DNA from: an uncultured Prevotella sp.
Lineage (GTDB): Bacteria > Bacteroidota > Bacteroidia > Bacteroidales > Bacteroidaceae
NCBI GenBank assembly: GCA_900541575.1
Contig: UQKO01000021.1
Location: forward strand, 1 to 37,020
DNA: 37,020 bases
Reading direction: 5' to 3'
In this document: in pieces, positions 1-7,847 of the stretch
How positions within the stretch are numbered: the stretch's first letter is position 1
How the letters are laid out: every line of letters begins with the position of its first letter
The notes under the pieces: model-generated
The model's input: the letters and a program-made list of their open reading frames with translations, nothing else
Database searches by the model: none
What the model was told of the DNA's origin: nothing
Program-made: the position numbers and the translations under genes

Positions 1-69
1 AGACATAAAGTTCTTCATGTTTAGAATAGCTACTCAATATGCATGATATGAGCAAGCCTCTTTTTACCA

Positions 70-567
70 TCATACCAACCGGAAATATCCGCTGATCCCT
101 ATTAAGTCTTCGCCTGCATCGGCCATGAGTGCTTGGCTGCGAGCGGAACGCTCGGAGAGTATAGCGTCGAATTTTGTGGCATTATAGAGTCCGCGTTCCT
201 TCACGAGTTCCATGTCGCATTGTCCACTGAAGAAGTCTCTGTTAAACCATCTCGCCACTAGTCGGCTGGCCACCTGGTTGTCGGTAAGAAAATTCGTTAT
301 GGCATCGTTTTCATTGTCGCTCTTAGCACCTTTGAGTTTCTTGTCGAGTGTGATGACCTTTACGCTAAGGTCGTGGTTGTTGTATTTATCGGGAGTAGGC
401 ATTGCCACGAAGGCCGTGCGTATCTCGTTAGCAAACTTTTGGTCGGTATGATTTACTAATATGGAGTAGAGCGAACTGCGGCGATAGGGGGTGTCGGCAT
501 CACTGTTCTGTGCCTGTGCGGTGAGGCTTGCTGCTAGGAAAATGAGGAAAAATATGTGTTTTTTCAT
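70..567 (-). CDS. Small secreted protein of unknown function, probably C-terminally truncated
   Basis: This encodes 165 residues with a clear signal peptide: a KK start, a hydrophobic core, and a likely cut after AQA near residue 19. The mature part is soluble and charged, with no membrane segment and no catalytic motif I recognise. It has the stretch YRRSSLYSILVNHTDQKF and later ASRLVARWFNRDFF. From memory, similar exported proteins occur widely in Bacteroides and Prevotella and are several hundred residues long, continuing past the EELIG-like segment with a hydrophobic strand. Here the protein stops eight residues after DLIG, so it may be a fragment left by a frameshift or deletion. That is recollection, not something the window proves. 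It starts 42 bases after the stop of the WG-repeat gene on the same strand, so both are probably co-transcribed. Confidence 0.6.
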   Translation of the reverse strand: MKKHIFFLIFLAASLTAQAQNSDADTPYRRSSLYSILVNHTDQKFANEIRTAFVAMPTPDKYNNHDLSVKVITLDKKLKGAKSDNENDAITNFLTDNQVASRLVARWFNRDFFSGQCDMELVKERGLYNATKFDAILSERSARSQALMADAGEDLIGISGYFRLV

Positions 568-609
568 TTTATACTAAGTTATGAAGTGAAACAAGTGTGA
601 GGCGAGAGG

Positions 610-2355
610 TTAGAAATCCCAATCGTCGTTGTCGATCTTTTTGGTCATGGGATACGATCGCTGATCGCGTGTGAGATAGAGACGCATTTTTTTGTTTTGC
701 GCTTTGGTGAGTTTCTTATCACCATTGGCATGCATTAGTTTGACGAGTTCGGGCTTGATGCCGATGTAGTAAGGGCCTTCGGCATACACGCTTCCGTCGA
801 GGCCTAGCAGACAGCCAAAGTATGAGTTTACAGACATGAATAGATCGTCGGACACGTCGCACTTTGCGGCTGCACCAATCATTCCTCTGTTCACCTGGTC
901 GTCATCCACTTTGAGACCTTGAGGCTTTACCCATGCGTAACCATTTTCATAGTTAACGGCGAGTTCGTAGCCCGTGGGGCGCAATTGTCGTTGTGCAATG
1001 TCGTAGGCATACCATAAGTTGTCTGTCTTTTGCACCCACTGTATGTGTGGATTCTCTTCCGTCATAGTCTTCATATTGAGATATTGACAGGGCACCACTT
1101 CCTTGTTATCGAGCGTGCGTAGTCCCCATCCTTGGCTCGTCTTTACGGGCACATAGTTATACCATGGCGAGAGTGCTCGCTCATACTGGAAGGGGATGAC
1201 CACCTTCCCTTCGCGGCTTATCACACCCCATTTGTCTCCTTGCTTCACGGCAAGTAGGTCAGTGTGGCTCGTGTTTTCCGAAAAATCAATGGCTTCAATC
1301 TTTACGTCTTCAGCAAAGAGCGGACGGCCGTTTTCGTCGAAAGCATCACAAATGCCTTCGGTCTTCTTTGTGCCGGCCCATGCCTTGGTGTTGACAGAGT
1401 GCTGTATGCTGCTATATCCGCTCTTGAGTACATTGCCCTGCTTGTCTATAAATTTCCACCCCTCCGTGCTATTCACGGCGGCAATGTCACCATTGAAGTC
1501 GCTATGTGTCCAGTTGGTAATCTTGTCAATGTGGCAATCACTTACAGCTACGGTAATCATCTGTTGCGAATCGATGTTGAAATATTTGCTAGTGGTTCGC
1601 TCTTTGCTCACATCGTAGCAGCGCACCATGTTGCTCTGTGGAGCAATAATCCAGGAGGCTTTACCCATGGGCATGAGTTCTTGTCCAGTGGCCGAGAGCA
1701 CACCTGCGTCCTGTGAGCTATTTTCGTTTTTTGTCATGGCATAGTACTGACCTGCAGTCAAGAGCGTGTCGCCAAGGGTGTGTGTGCGGTATTGCGGACG
1801 CATGCCTTCGTGCATCGCTGCGATGGGCGAAGCCGAGAGGCTGAACTCAAAGAGACCTTTGTGGAGTGCTTCCACAGCCACTGTGCCGTCGCTATTGACC
1901 ACTCCATATTTGGCTCTCATTACTATTTGTTTCCCGTTGCTACTCACCACCTTGCCGCCTAGACTCATCCAAGCCTTTCCGTAGCAGTTGAGGCGGCTTA
2001 TGTGGGTGTATTTTACTTCAAGCTTCGTGCTGCCATCGGTGCCGAGAATGCCATATTTTTTGCTCTTTTTGGCCAGATACAGATGGTTGCCCCAGGGGGT
2101 GAGTTCTTCATACTGCAACTTCACGATTTCTGTTCCTTGCTGGTTCACCAAGCCATACTTTCCGCCTTTCGATACCACGGCCACTCCGCCCTCAAAGGGG
2201 GCTGCCGATTCGTACTTGCAAGGCACCACTTCGCACCCCGAGGCATCTACGAAGCCCACTTTGCCTTTTTCATTTACTTTGGGCTTTAAGTCCTGTGCTT
2301 GCGCTCCTGCACTTAGCAGGAGAGCCATTCCTAACGTAATCCAAATTCTACTCAT
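610..2355 (-). CDS. Secreted WG-repeat protein
   Basis: This 581-residue protein has a signal peptide (residues 1-20, ending AGAQA). Several WG-type repeats are visible: GKVGFVDASG near 31-40, GKYGLVNQQG near 65-74, KYGILGTDG near 100-108, KYGVVNSDG near 149-157, GWKFIDKQG near 299-307, KWGVISREG near 375-383 and GWGLRTLDN near 409-417. Many are followed by VVPxxYE-like strands. WG repeats build a beta-rich, propeller-like fold and are common in Bacteroidetes surface and periplasmic proteins; the function is generally unknown. The C-terminus (about 480-581) has no repeat and ends in an acidic DNDDWDF tail. There is no lipobox cysteine, so it is probably periplasmic or secreted, not a lipoprotein. 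It is the first gene of a two-gene unit with the small secreted protein downstream. A TATATTTG box lies about 240 bases upstream. Confidence 0.85.
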   Translation of the reverse strand: MSRIWITLGMALLLSAGAQAQDLKPKVNEKGKVGFVDASGCEVVPCKYESAAPFEGGVAVVSKGGKYGLVNQQGTEIVKLQYEELTPWGNHLYLAKKSKKYGILGTDGSTKLEVKYTHISRLNCYGKAWMSLGGKVVSSNGKQIVMRAKYGVVNSDGTVAVEALHKGLFEFSLSASPIAAMHEGMRPQYRTHTLGDTLLTAGQYYAMTKNENSSQDAGVLSATGQELMPMGKASWIIAPQSNMVRCYDVSKERTTSKYFNIDSQQMITVAVSDCHIDKITNWTHSDFNGDIAAVNSTEGWKFIDKQGNVLKSGYSSIQHSVNTKAWAGTKKTEGICDAFDENGRPLFAEDVKIEAIDFSENTSHTDLLAVKQGDKWGVISREGKVVIPFQYERALSPWYNYVPVKTSQGWGLRTLDNKEVVPCQYLNMKTMTEENPHIQWVQKTDNLWYAYDIAQRQLRPTGYELAVNYENGYAWVKPQGLKVDDDQVNRGMIGAAAKCDVSDDLFMSVNSYFGCLLGLDGSVYAEGPYYIGIKPELVKLMHANGDKKLTKAQNKKMRLYLTRDQRSYPMTKKIDNDDWDF

Positions 2356-2734
2356 AGTGATTTAATGGTTTTGGTTTGTATTCTCTATTTTGAGCTCGTA
2401 TATACCACTGCTAAGTTTGTATTCTCTGCAGTGTAGTGTGTAATGTCTGTGTGATGTTTTTCTCTGGTGCTAAGTATATTGTGTGATCTTTTGTAGTCCT
2501 CTTTCCCTCGTCTGACCATTCTTTCTCTATCGTTCGTTTTTCCTCGGCCTATAGTATCTGTGTGCTTGGAGGACTTGTCTTTGATGTCTTAGCATGGCAA
2601 ATATAGGTATTTAGGAGTATTCGCGCTAGAAATACATATATTTTAACATAAAAAATACTACCTTTTTCTAAGAAGATGTATATAGTACAGTGCAGGGATG
2701 GGGGCGTACGAGAATATGTGGGGTAGAGAGAGGC
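2356..2734. other. Gene-free region upstream of the WG-repeat gene
   Basis: I see no convincing reading frame here. The first 240 bases are T-rich on the plus strand. They contain a 13-base direct repeat, GTTTGTATTCTCT, at 2374-2386 and 2415-2427. A Bacteroidetes-type -7 box facing the WG gene is at 2598-2605. A long untranslated leader for the WG-repeat transcript is the simplest reading. Confidence 0.5.
2598..2605 (-). promoter_or_regulatory. Candidate -7 promoter box for the WG-repeat gene
   Basis: Read on the minus strand this is TATATTTG, matching the Bacteroidetes -7 consensus TAnnTTTG. It is about 240 bases from the start codon and no clear -33 box is visible, so the match may be fortuitous in AT-rich DNA. 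Confidence 0.35.
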
Positions 2735-2780
2735 AAAAAAGTTCCACCGAAGAGAAGATTTTTTTCGGTGGAACTTTTTT
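2735..2780 (-). terminator. Rho-independent terminator of the copper operon
   Basis: A perfect 17-bp inverted repeat (2735-2751 with 2764-2780) has a 12-base loop. The arms are A6-GTTCCACCGAA and its complement, so the hairpin is flanked by an A-run and a T-run and can work in both directions. It lies 42 bases downstream of the stop of the HMA-domain gene. Confidence 0.85.
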
Positions 2781-2821
2781 CTTTTTCGTGGGAGACTTCT
2801 TTCAGGCTCAGAGGTGGGCTC

Positions 2822-3154
2822 TTATTCTTTCTCCTTGCCTTTTTGCTTGGTGGGTTTGGGCTCGGAAGCGGGCTTCACCTCCTGGGCGGTGTAGCCAAAC
2901 TTCTCGAAAGCTTTCAGGAGGAGGGTGGGCGAGGTCTTGTCGGCATCGTACTTGATGGTGACGGTCTGATTTTCTAGGCTCGTCACGATGTCTTTTACGC
3001 CTTTTTCAAAGCGTAGGTTCTTTTTGATCTTTACTTCGCAATTGTTGCAGTGCATCTGGGGAGTGGGAGTGACCACGAGCACTTTGATGTCGCGTGCCAT
3101 GGCGCAGGCCGAGCTCATGCCGAGGGCTAAGAGAAGGGTGAAAATACGTTTCAT
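2822..3154 (-). CDS. Exported heavy-metal-associated (HMA) domain protein, probable copper chaperone
   Basis: This 110-residue protein has a signal peptide (about 1-20, ending SACAMA) followed by a single HMA fold. The metal motif is MHCNNC, the family's MxCxxC, near residues 34-39. The usual beta-alpha-beta pattern follows, with VTIKYDADKTSPTLLLKAF and a final FGYTAQEV. The tail is short and rich in Lys, Pro and Glu. Proteins of this type bind Cu(I) and hand it between partners; export suggests work in the periplasm. The gene lies 13 bases downstream of the copper ATPase gene and ends at a strong terminator, so it is the last gene of a three-gene copper unit. Whether it delivers metal to the ATPase, to the TonB receptor or simply sequesters it is not visible. 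Confidence 0.85.
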   Translation of the reverse strand: MKRIFTLLLALGMSSACAMARDIKVLVVTPTPQMHCNNCEVKIKKNLRFEKGVKDIVTSLENQTVTIKYDADKTSPTLLLKAFEKFGYTAQEVKPASEPKPTKQKGKEKE

Positions 3155-3167
3155 TTTATCTGAAGAT

Positions 3168-5417
3168 TTAAAAGAATTTTCGGGGTCGGAGAGAGTTGAG
3201 CACCACGCTTACGGAACTCATGGCCATGGCCGCACTGGCTATCATGGGGCTGAGCATTTGGCCACAAAGTGGATAGAGAGCACCCGCAGCGATGGGAATG
3301 GCCACCACGTTGTAACAGAAAGCCCAGAAAAGGTTTTCGCGAATGGTGCGCATCGTCACTCGTGAGAGAGCCAAGGCCTCGGCCACTCGCTCGAGGTCGG
3401 CGCTGAGAAGCACTATCTGCGAGGCTTCCATGGCAATGTCGCTGCCTTTGCCCATGGCAATGCTTAGGTCGGCACGAGCCAGGGCGGCACTGTCGTTGAT
3501 GCCGTCGCCCACCATGGCTACGCGGTGGCCCTCGTGCTGCAAGCGAGCCACGAGTTGAGCCTTATCCGTGGGGCTTTGGCGCGCCATGACGCAGGCCGCG
3601 TTGATGCCTACCTCGCGGGCCACCTTGCGAGCCGTCTGCTCGCTATCGCCCGTGAGCAATAGGGGCGTCACACCGAGGCTTTTCAGATGAGCTATGGCCT
3701 GTGTCGAAGTGGGCTTCAGAGGGTCGGTCAGCGAGATGAGAGCAAGTAGCGTGCCATGGGCAGTGCCGAGGCCCACTAAGGTGCGTGCATCGGTCTCCCA
3801 ATCCTCGATGGTGCACTGCTGCTCGGTGGAGAACTTCACTCCCTGCGTTTCAAGCCAGGGAAGGCTGCCCAACAGATAGCTTGTGCCACAGATGGTGCCG
3901 CTCAGTCCGTGGCCTGCCAGCGTTGCGAAATGTTCTACCTCGAGGCGCTTAGCTCTCTTTAGGTGGTTACAGATGGCGCGTGCCAAGGGGTGCGTGCTGA
4001 GCGCTTCGAGCGATAGAATGGCTGCGCTCAGGGTCTCGCTCGCGGTTTCATAGTAGAGAATGTCCTTCACGGTGGGCTGTCCCAGAGTGAGTGTACCCGT
4101 CTTGTCAAGCAAGATGGTGTCGATGTGCTGGGCCGTTTCGAGGCAAGAAGCGTCCTTCACCAGTATGCCTCGGCGTGCCCCTCGGTCAATGCCCACGATG
4201 AGTGCCGTGGGAGTGGCAAGTCCTAAGGAACAAGGGCAGGCTATGACGAGCACGGAGACAAGTGCCACCATGCCGTGGCTAAGCCCGTCGGCGCCATGTT
4301 CCAGGATTAGCCATAGGGCAAACGAGAGAATAGCCAATGCCACGATGGTGGGCACGAACACGGCGGCAATCTTGTCCACCAAGGCTTGCACCCTCACGCG
4401 GCTGCCCTGTGCCTCTTGCACCATGTGCACGATCTGTGAGAGTAGCGTGTCGGCTCCCACATGCTCGGCATGGTAGTGGAGATGGCCTTGCAGATTGACC
4501 GTGCCCGCTTTGACAGCCATCCCTGCAGTTTTTTCCACGGGTATGGGCTCGCCGCTGAGCATGCTCTCATCAACGGCTGAATGTCCGCTCACCACCTTGC
4601 CATCTACGGCAATGCGGTCGCCCGGACGGGCCAGAAGCACATCACCCTGTTGCACCTGGTCAATACGTTTCACTGCCTCCGCCCCATTGGGCATCACTAC
4701 CGTGACCTCCTTGGGCTGCAGACCCATGAGTTGGCGCACGGCCGAAGTGGTGCGATGCTTGGCACGCGCCTCGAGGGTACGACCTGTGAGGATGAAGGCT
4801 GTGATCATGCCCACACTGTCGAAGTAGAGGTGGGGCTCCATGCCGTGGGCTCTAAACCATTGGGGAAAGAAGAGGGCGGCGAAGCTGTAGGCGTAAGATA
4901 CCGTAATGCTCAGTGCCACAAGGGTGTCCATATTGGTAGTGCCGTGGTGCAGAAGTCTCCATGCGGGGGCATAGAAGGCGCGGCTGTAGCGATAGAGCGA
5001 GTAGGTGGCGAGGAAGAAGAGGGCTACCTCTTGTCCCGAGAAAAGCCCCGGGAAGATGCTCAGCAAGAGCAGGGGTAGGGCTACAGCCCATGCACCAAGG
5101 AGCATGCGGCGTTGGCGAGCGTAAGCGTCGGTATCGGTAGGCTCGTCTGCTGTTGTGGCGCTGGCGGCATTCGGTTGCTGATTGTTGGCAGCGGGGGTGG
5201 CGACGGGTTGGTCTATGATGAGTTCGAAGCCCATATGCGCCACTGCCTGCTGCATCTGCTCGGGGGTGCAGAGCTGTGGGTCATAGCTGACGCGGGCGGT
5301 ATTGGTGGCAAGGTTGACATTGACCTCGCTCACGCCCTCAAGGCGCTGCAGGGCCTTGGTGACATGGGCGGAACATGAGGCGCAACTCATGCCTTTGACG
5401 GGAAAAGACTGTTGCAT
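3168..5417 (-). CDS. copA: Copper-translocating P1B-type ATPase (CopA-like)
   Basis: This 749-residue inner-membrane pump exports Cu(I) from the cytoplasm using ATP. There is one N-terminal HMA domain (residues 1-65) with GMSCASC at about 9-15. A low-complexity Ala/Thr linker follows, then the membrane helices of a P1B ATPase. Key motifs are present: the actuator LSGEPIPVEK, the CPC transmembrane metal site at 394-396 (ACPCSLGLATP), the phosphorylated Asp438 in DKTGT, the STHPLA motif that marks P1B pumps, and the hinge GDGIND at 637-642. CPC plus HP motifs and an N-terminal MxCxxC support copper (or silver) over zinc. The length is typical. The gene sits between a TonB-dependent receptor (upstream, 107-base gap) and an exported HMA protein (downstream, 13 bases), all on one strand. 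Confidence 0.95.
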   Translation of the reverse strand: MQQSFPVKGMSCASCSAHVTKALQRLEGVSEVNVNLATNTARVSYDPQLCTPEQMQQAVAHMGFELIIDQPVATPAANNQQPNAASATTADEPTDTDAYARQRRMLLGAWAVALPLLLLSIFPGLFSGQEVALFFLATYSLYRYSRAFYAPAWRLLHHGTTNMDTLVALSITVSYAYSFAALFFPQWFRAHGMEPHLYFDSVGMITAFILTGRTLEARAKHRTTSAVRQLMGLQPKEVTVVMPNGAEAVKRIDQVQQGDVLLARPGDRIAVDGKVVSGHSAVDESMLSGEPIPVEKTAGMAVKAGTVNLQGHLHYHAEHVGADTLLSQIVHMVQEAQGSRVRVQALVDKIAAVFVPTIVALAILSFALWLILEHGADGLSHGMVALVSVLVIACPCSLGLATPTALIVGIDRGARRGILVKDASCLETAQHIDTILLDKTGTLTLGQPTVKDILYYETASETLSAAILSLEALSTHPLARAICNHLKRAKRLEVEHFATLAGHGLSGTICGTSYLLGSLPWLETQGVKFSTEQQCTIEDWETDARTLVGLGTAHGTLLALISLTDPLKPTSTQAIAHLKSLGVTPLLLTGDSEQTARKVAREVGINAACVMARQSPTDKAQLVARLQHEGHRVAMVGDGINDSAALARADLSIAMGKGSDIAMEASQIVLLSADLERVAEALALSRVTMRTIRENLFWAFCYNVVAIPIAAGALYPLCGQMLSPMIASAAMAMSSVSVVLNSLRPRKFF

Positions 5418-5524
5418 TTTATTTTAAGTAATAAGTAATAGGGTTGGCGCAGTGGGGGGGAGGTATTTTAGGAGATTTTAGGAAATTATAGGAGATCCTA
5501 TGTGACCTAGTCCACCTACCCTCT
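5418..5524. other. Intergenic region with a 10-bp periodic repeat upstream of copA
   Basis: Between 5461 and 5500 four consecutive decamers are similar: aggtatttta, ggagatttta, ggaaattata and ggagatccta. The 10-bp period places them on one face of the helix. They lie 44-83 bases upstream of the copA start codon. They may be binding sites for a regulator or just a slipped repeat. Confidence 0.4.
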
Positions 5525-7627
5525 CTAAAAGTTCACTCTCAATCCGGCGTAGGCCATGGCTCCGTGTACGGGGCCCCACACCTGCGTGGCGTCGAAGCGG
5601 CTGAACCAGGGGTGGGCAGCCTCGATGATGGGCACCTTCTGACGATAGTTGGTGAGGTTTTCGCCACCGATGTAGATGCTCATGTGGCGGAACCAGCGCG
5701 TAACCTGAGCGTTAAGCGACCCATAGGCGGGGAAGGAGAGGCTTTCGCCTGCAATGCCGTTGGCGGGCAGTCGACCGCCACCATTGAGTTGTGCAGTGAG
5801 GTCGAATTGCCAGAGTTCGAGGGGCGTTTTGTAGCTTAGGGTGAGCAAGCCCTTGTAGCGGCTCTGCAGGGGCTTTCCTTGCAGACGGCCTCCTGTATAT
5901 TGGCGCACGAAGTTGTAACGATAGGCTGCCGTGAACGTGAGGCCGCGCACAGGCGAGTAGGTGGCTTCCACCTGTGCCGTGTGCGAATAGCTGTGATGGT
6001 CCTCGAGGCCGTGAAGGCTGATGGCCTCGGTCGAGGCATCATAGTCGGGCACGAGTTGGCACGTGAAGAGCGTATAGTAATAGTCAGCGGTGAGGTCGAG
6101 TATGTGGCCGCCCAGAGGAAGCTTAAAGTTGAAGCTTGTGCCCACGTTCCATGCAGCCTCTTGCTGCGGACGGGGCATTTCTATGTGTCGGCCTGAGGCC
6201 AAGAGGTAGCTATACTCCGCCAGAGGGAACACTGTGCGGTATCCCCTTCCGGCTGATAGTCGCATTGATACAGCGTGGGTGGGGCTATACTTCAGATGGA
6301 GGCGTGGCGTGAGAAACAGACCGTGGAGCGAACTGTGGTCGGCGCGTAAGCCCGCCATGAGGGTGAACCGCTCGTCGGGAGTGGAGAAGGTGTATTGCGC
6401 ATAGCCGCCAGTCACCCTTTCGCTCAGGTCGAGCCGTTCAACGGGAGTCGCGGTTTGCTGTTCCAATTGGTAGTGGTGTAAGTAATCGTCGACGTTGGCC
6501 GAGATGCCCGTCGAGAGTTTGTGTTGCGGTGTGAAGTCGGTCTCGAAGAGCAGCGAGGCATATCCCGTGCGTTGATCGGCATTGTTGAGGCGGAGACCAT
6601 AAGAGGCATCGGTAGTGTGGTACGTGCCCGAGAGAATGAGCGCCAAGTTCGTGCCGTGGGAGGGGGCGAGGATAAAGGCATTCTTCATCCATCCCGCCAC
6701 GCGTGTGGTCTGCATCTCAATGCGGTAGAGGGGCATGGGAAAGGTGGATCCTGCGGAAACTTCTGTGCCCCCCATGACGTTGGTCGAGATGGCTTGCGAA
6801 GCGTCTTCGTGGGAGTGGGTGGTCTGTCCGCCTCGGCGGCGCTCCGAGATGACGCTCGCCTCGGCTTGCATAATGTAGCGCGGACGAACGTAGGCCCAGC
6901 GGTTCATCACGTTCACCTGACGCACCTTGGGCTTGTCGAGAAATCCATCGTGATTGTCGTCGTGCGAGGTGAGATTGTCCTCGTAGTGGGTAAGGATGGA
7001 AGCGCTCAGTCCGCGCGTGCCGAGTTTCAGGTTGCCATCGAAATTGGCTTCGATGCGGCCCTTTGAGTCGCCATAGAGGTTGACCTCGCCTTGCGGTTCG
7101 GCCTGAGGCTTCTTATATTCCACGTTGATTTGTCCCGTGATGCCCTCGTAGCCATTTTTTACCGAGGCACTACCTTTTGATACTTGAATGCTCTGCATCC
7201 ACGGACCTGGCACATAGCCTAGGGCATAGGGGGCGGCGAGTCCGCGGAGGTCGGGTACATTTTCGGAGAGCATCTGCACGTAGCTTCCTGAGAGACCGAG
7301 CAAGCGAATCTGGCGTGCACCCGTGGCGGCATCGGAGTAGTTGACGTCCACACTAGGGTTGGTGGTGAAACTCTCGCCTAGGTTGCAGCAAGCGGCACGG
7401 AAAAGTTCGGTGCGGGTGATGGTGAATCCGCCCACGGGACCCGAGTCGTGGCGCACGGCTTTGCCTCGGGCCACAACTTGCGCTTGTCCGAGTTGTTCCT
7501 CGCGTTGGGGCAGAGTGTCGGTCGGTGCCGCCAGATCTTGACCTGCAGGTACTTGCGCGTGGAGGCTCTGGGCTGTGAGAGCCAGCAGCGTGATGGAGAG
7601 AAGATATAGGTGCCGAGTAGTGTTCAT
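5525..7627 (-). CDS. TonB-dependent outer-membrane receptor in the copper operon
   Basis: This encodes 700 residues from the ATG at 7627. I prefer this start because it begins directly with a good signal peptide (MNTTRHLYLL to SLHAQ) and sits 26 bases after a TACCTTTG promoter box. After the signal come a TonB-box-like EEQLGQAQVVARG stretch and a plug domain (about 50-180, with SGSYVQMLSENVPDLRG and GYEGITGQINVEYKKP). A beta-barrel follows and ends in AYAGLRVNF, with the terminal Phe typical of outer-membrane proteins. It lacks the extra N-terminal carboxypeptidase-like domain of SusC transporters and has no SusD partner. His/Asp-rich loops (DNHDGF, THSHEDAS) could bind metal. Its place just before copA suggests metal-related uptake or sensing, which is inference; the substrate is unknown. 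Confidence 0.88.
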   Translation of the reverse strand: MNTTRHLYLLSITLLALTAQSLHAQVPAGQDLAAPTDTLPQREEQLGQAQVVARGKAVRHDSGPVGGFTITRTELFRAACCNLGESFTTNPSVDVNYSDAATGARQIRLLGLSGSYVQMLSENVPDLRGLAAPYALGYVPGPWMQSIQVSKGSASVKNGYEGITGQINVEYKKPQAEPQGEVNLYGDSKGRIEANFDGNLKLGTRGLSASILTHYEDNLTSHDDNHDGFLDKPKVRQVNVMNRWAYVRPRYIMQAEASVISERRRGGQTTHSHEDASQAISTNVMGGTEVSAGSTFPMPLYRIEMQTTRVAGWMKNAFILAPSHGTNLALILSGTYHTTDASYGLRLNNADQRTGYASLLFETDFTPQHKLSTGISANVDDYLHHYQLEQQTATPVERLDLSERVTGGYAQYTFSTPDERFTLMAGLRADHSSLHGLFLTPRLHLKYSPTHAVSMRLSAGRGYRTVFPLAEYSYLLASGRHIEMPRPQQEAAWNVGTSFNFKLPLGGHILDLTADYYYTLFTCQLVPDYDASTEAISLHGLEDHHSYSHTAQVEATYSPVRGLTFTAAYRYNFVRQYTGGRLQGKPLQSRYKGLLTLSYKTPLELWQFDLTAQLNGGGRLPANGIAGESLSFPAYGSLNAQVTRWFRHMSIYIGGENLTNYRQKVPIIEAAHPWFSRFDATQVWGPVHGAMAYAGLRVNF

Positions 7628-7652
7628 AGAGACTATTCTTAGTTTTCGGGTG

Positions 7653-7660
7653 CAAAGGTA
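7653..7660 (-). promoter_or_regulatory. Candidate -7 promoter box of the TonB receptor-copA operon
   Basis: Minus-strand TACCTTTG matches TAnnTTTG and lies 26 bases upstream of the ATG at 7627. That is the spacing seen for several other genes in this window. No clear -33 element is visible. Confidence 0.6.
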
Positions 7661-7815
7661 GTGCAAGGAGAGTAAGGGAGCGTTATATTATTCTGCGGAA
7701 ATGTTGCAACGAGGGCATGATGGCAAAATTGGCGATATGCGAGAGAATATATTCCATAAGGCCGAAAAATTTTTCTAATTAACTCTTTCGTCACACTCAA
7801 TCCAAAAGAAACGTG

Positions 7816-7823
7816 TACATTTG
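7816..7823 (+). promoter_or_regulatory. Candidate -7 promoter box of the nucleoside kinase gene
   Basis: TACATTTG matches TAnnTTTG and ends 24 bases before the ATG at 7848. It overlaps the in-frame TTG at 7821, which argues that translation starts at the downstream ATG. Confidence 0.6.
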
Positions 7824-7847
7824 GGGCGAAGAAAATACAAAATAACC

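Noticed and set aside
4060..5078. Several open frames on the plus strand opposite copA
   Set aside because: They are shadows of the CopA frame, which carries every P1B ATPase motif.
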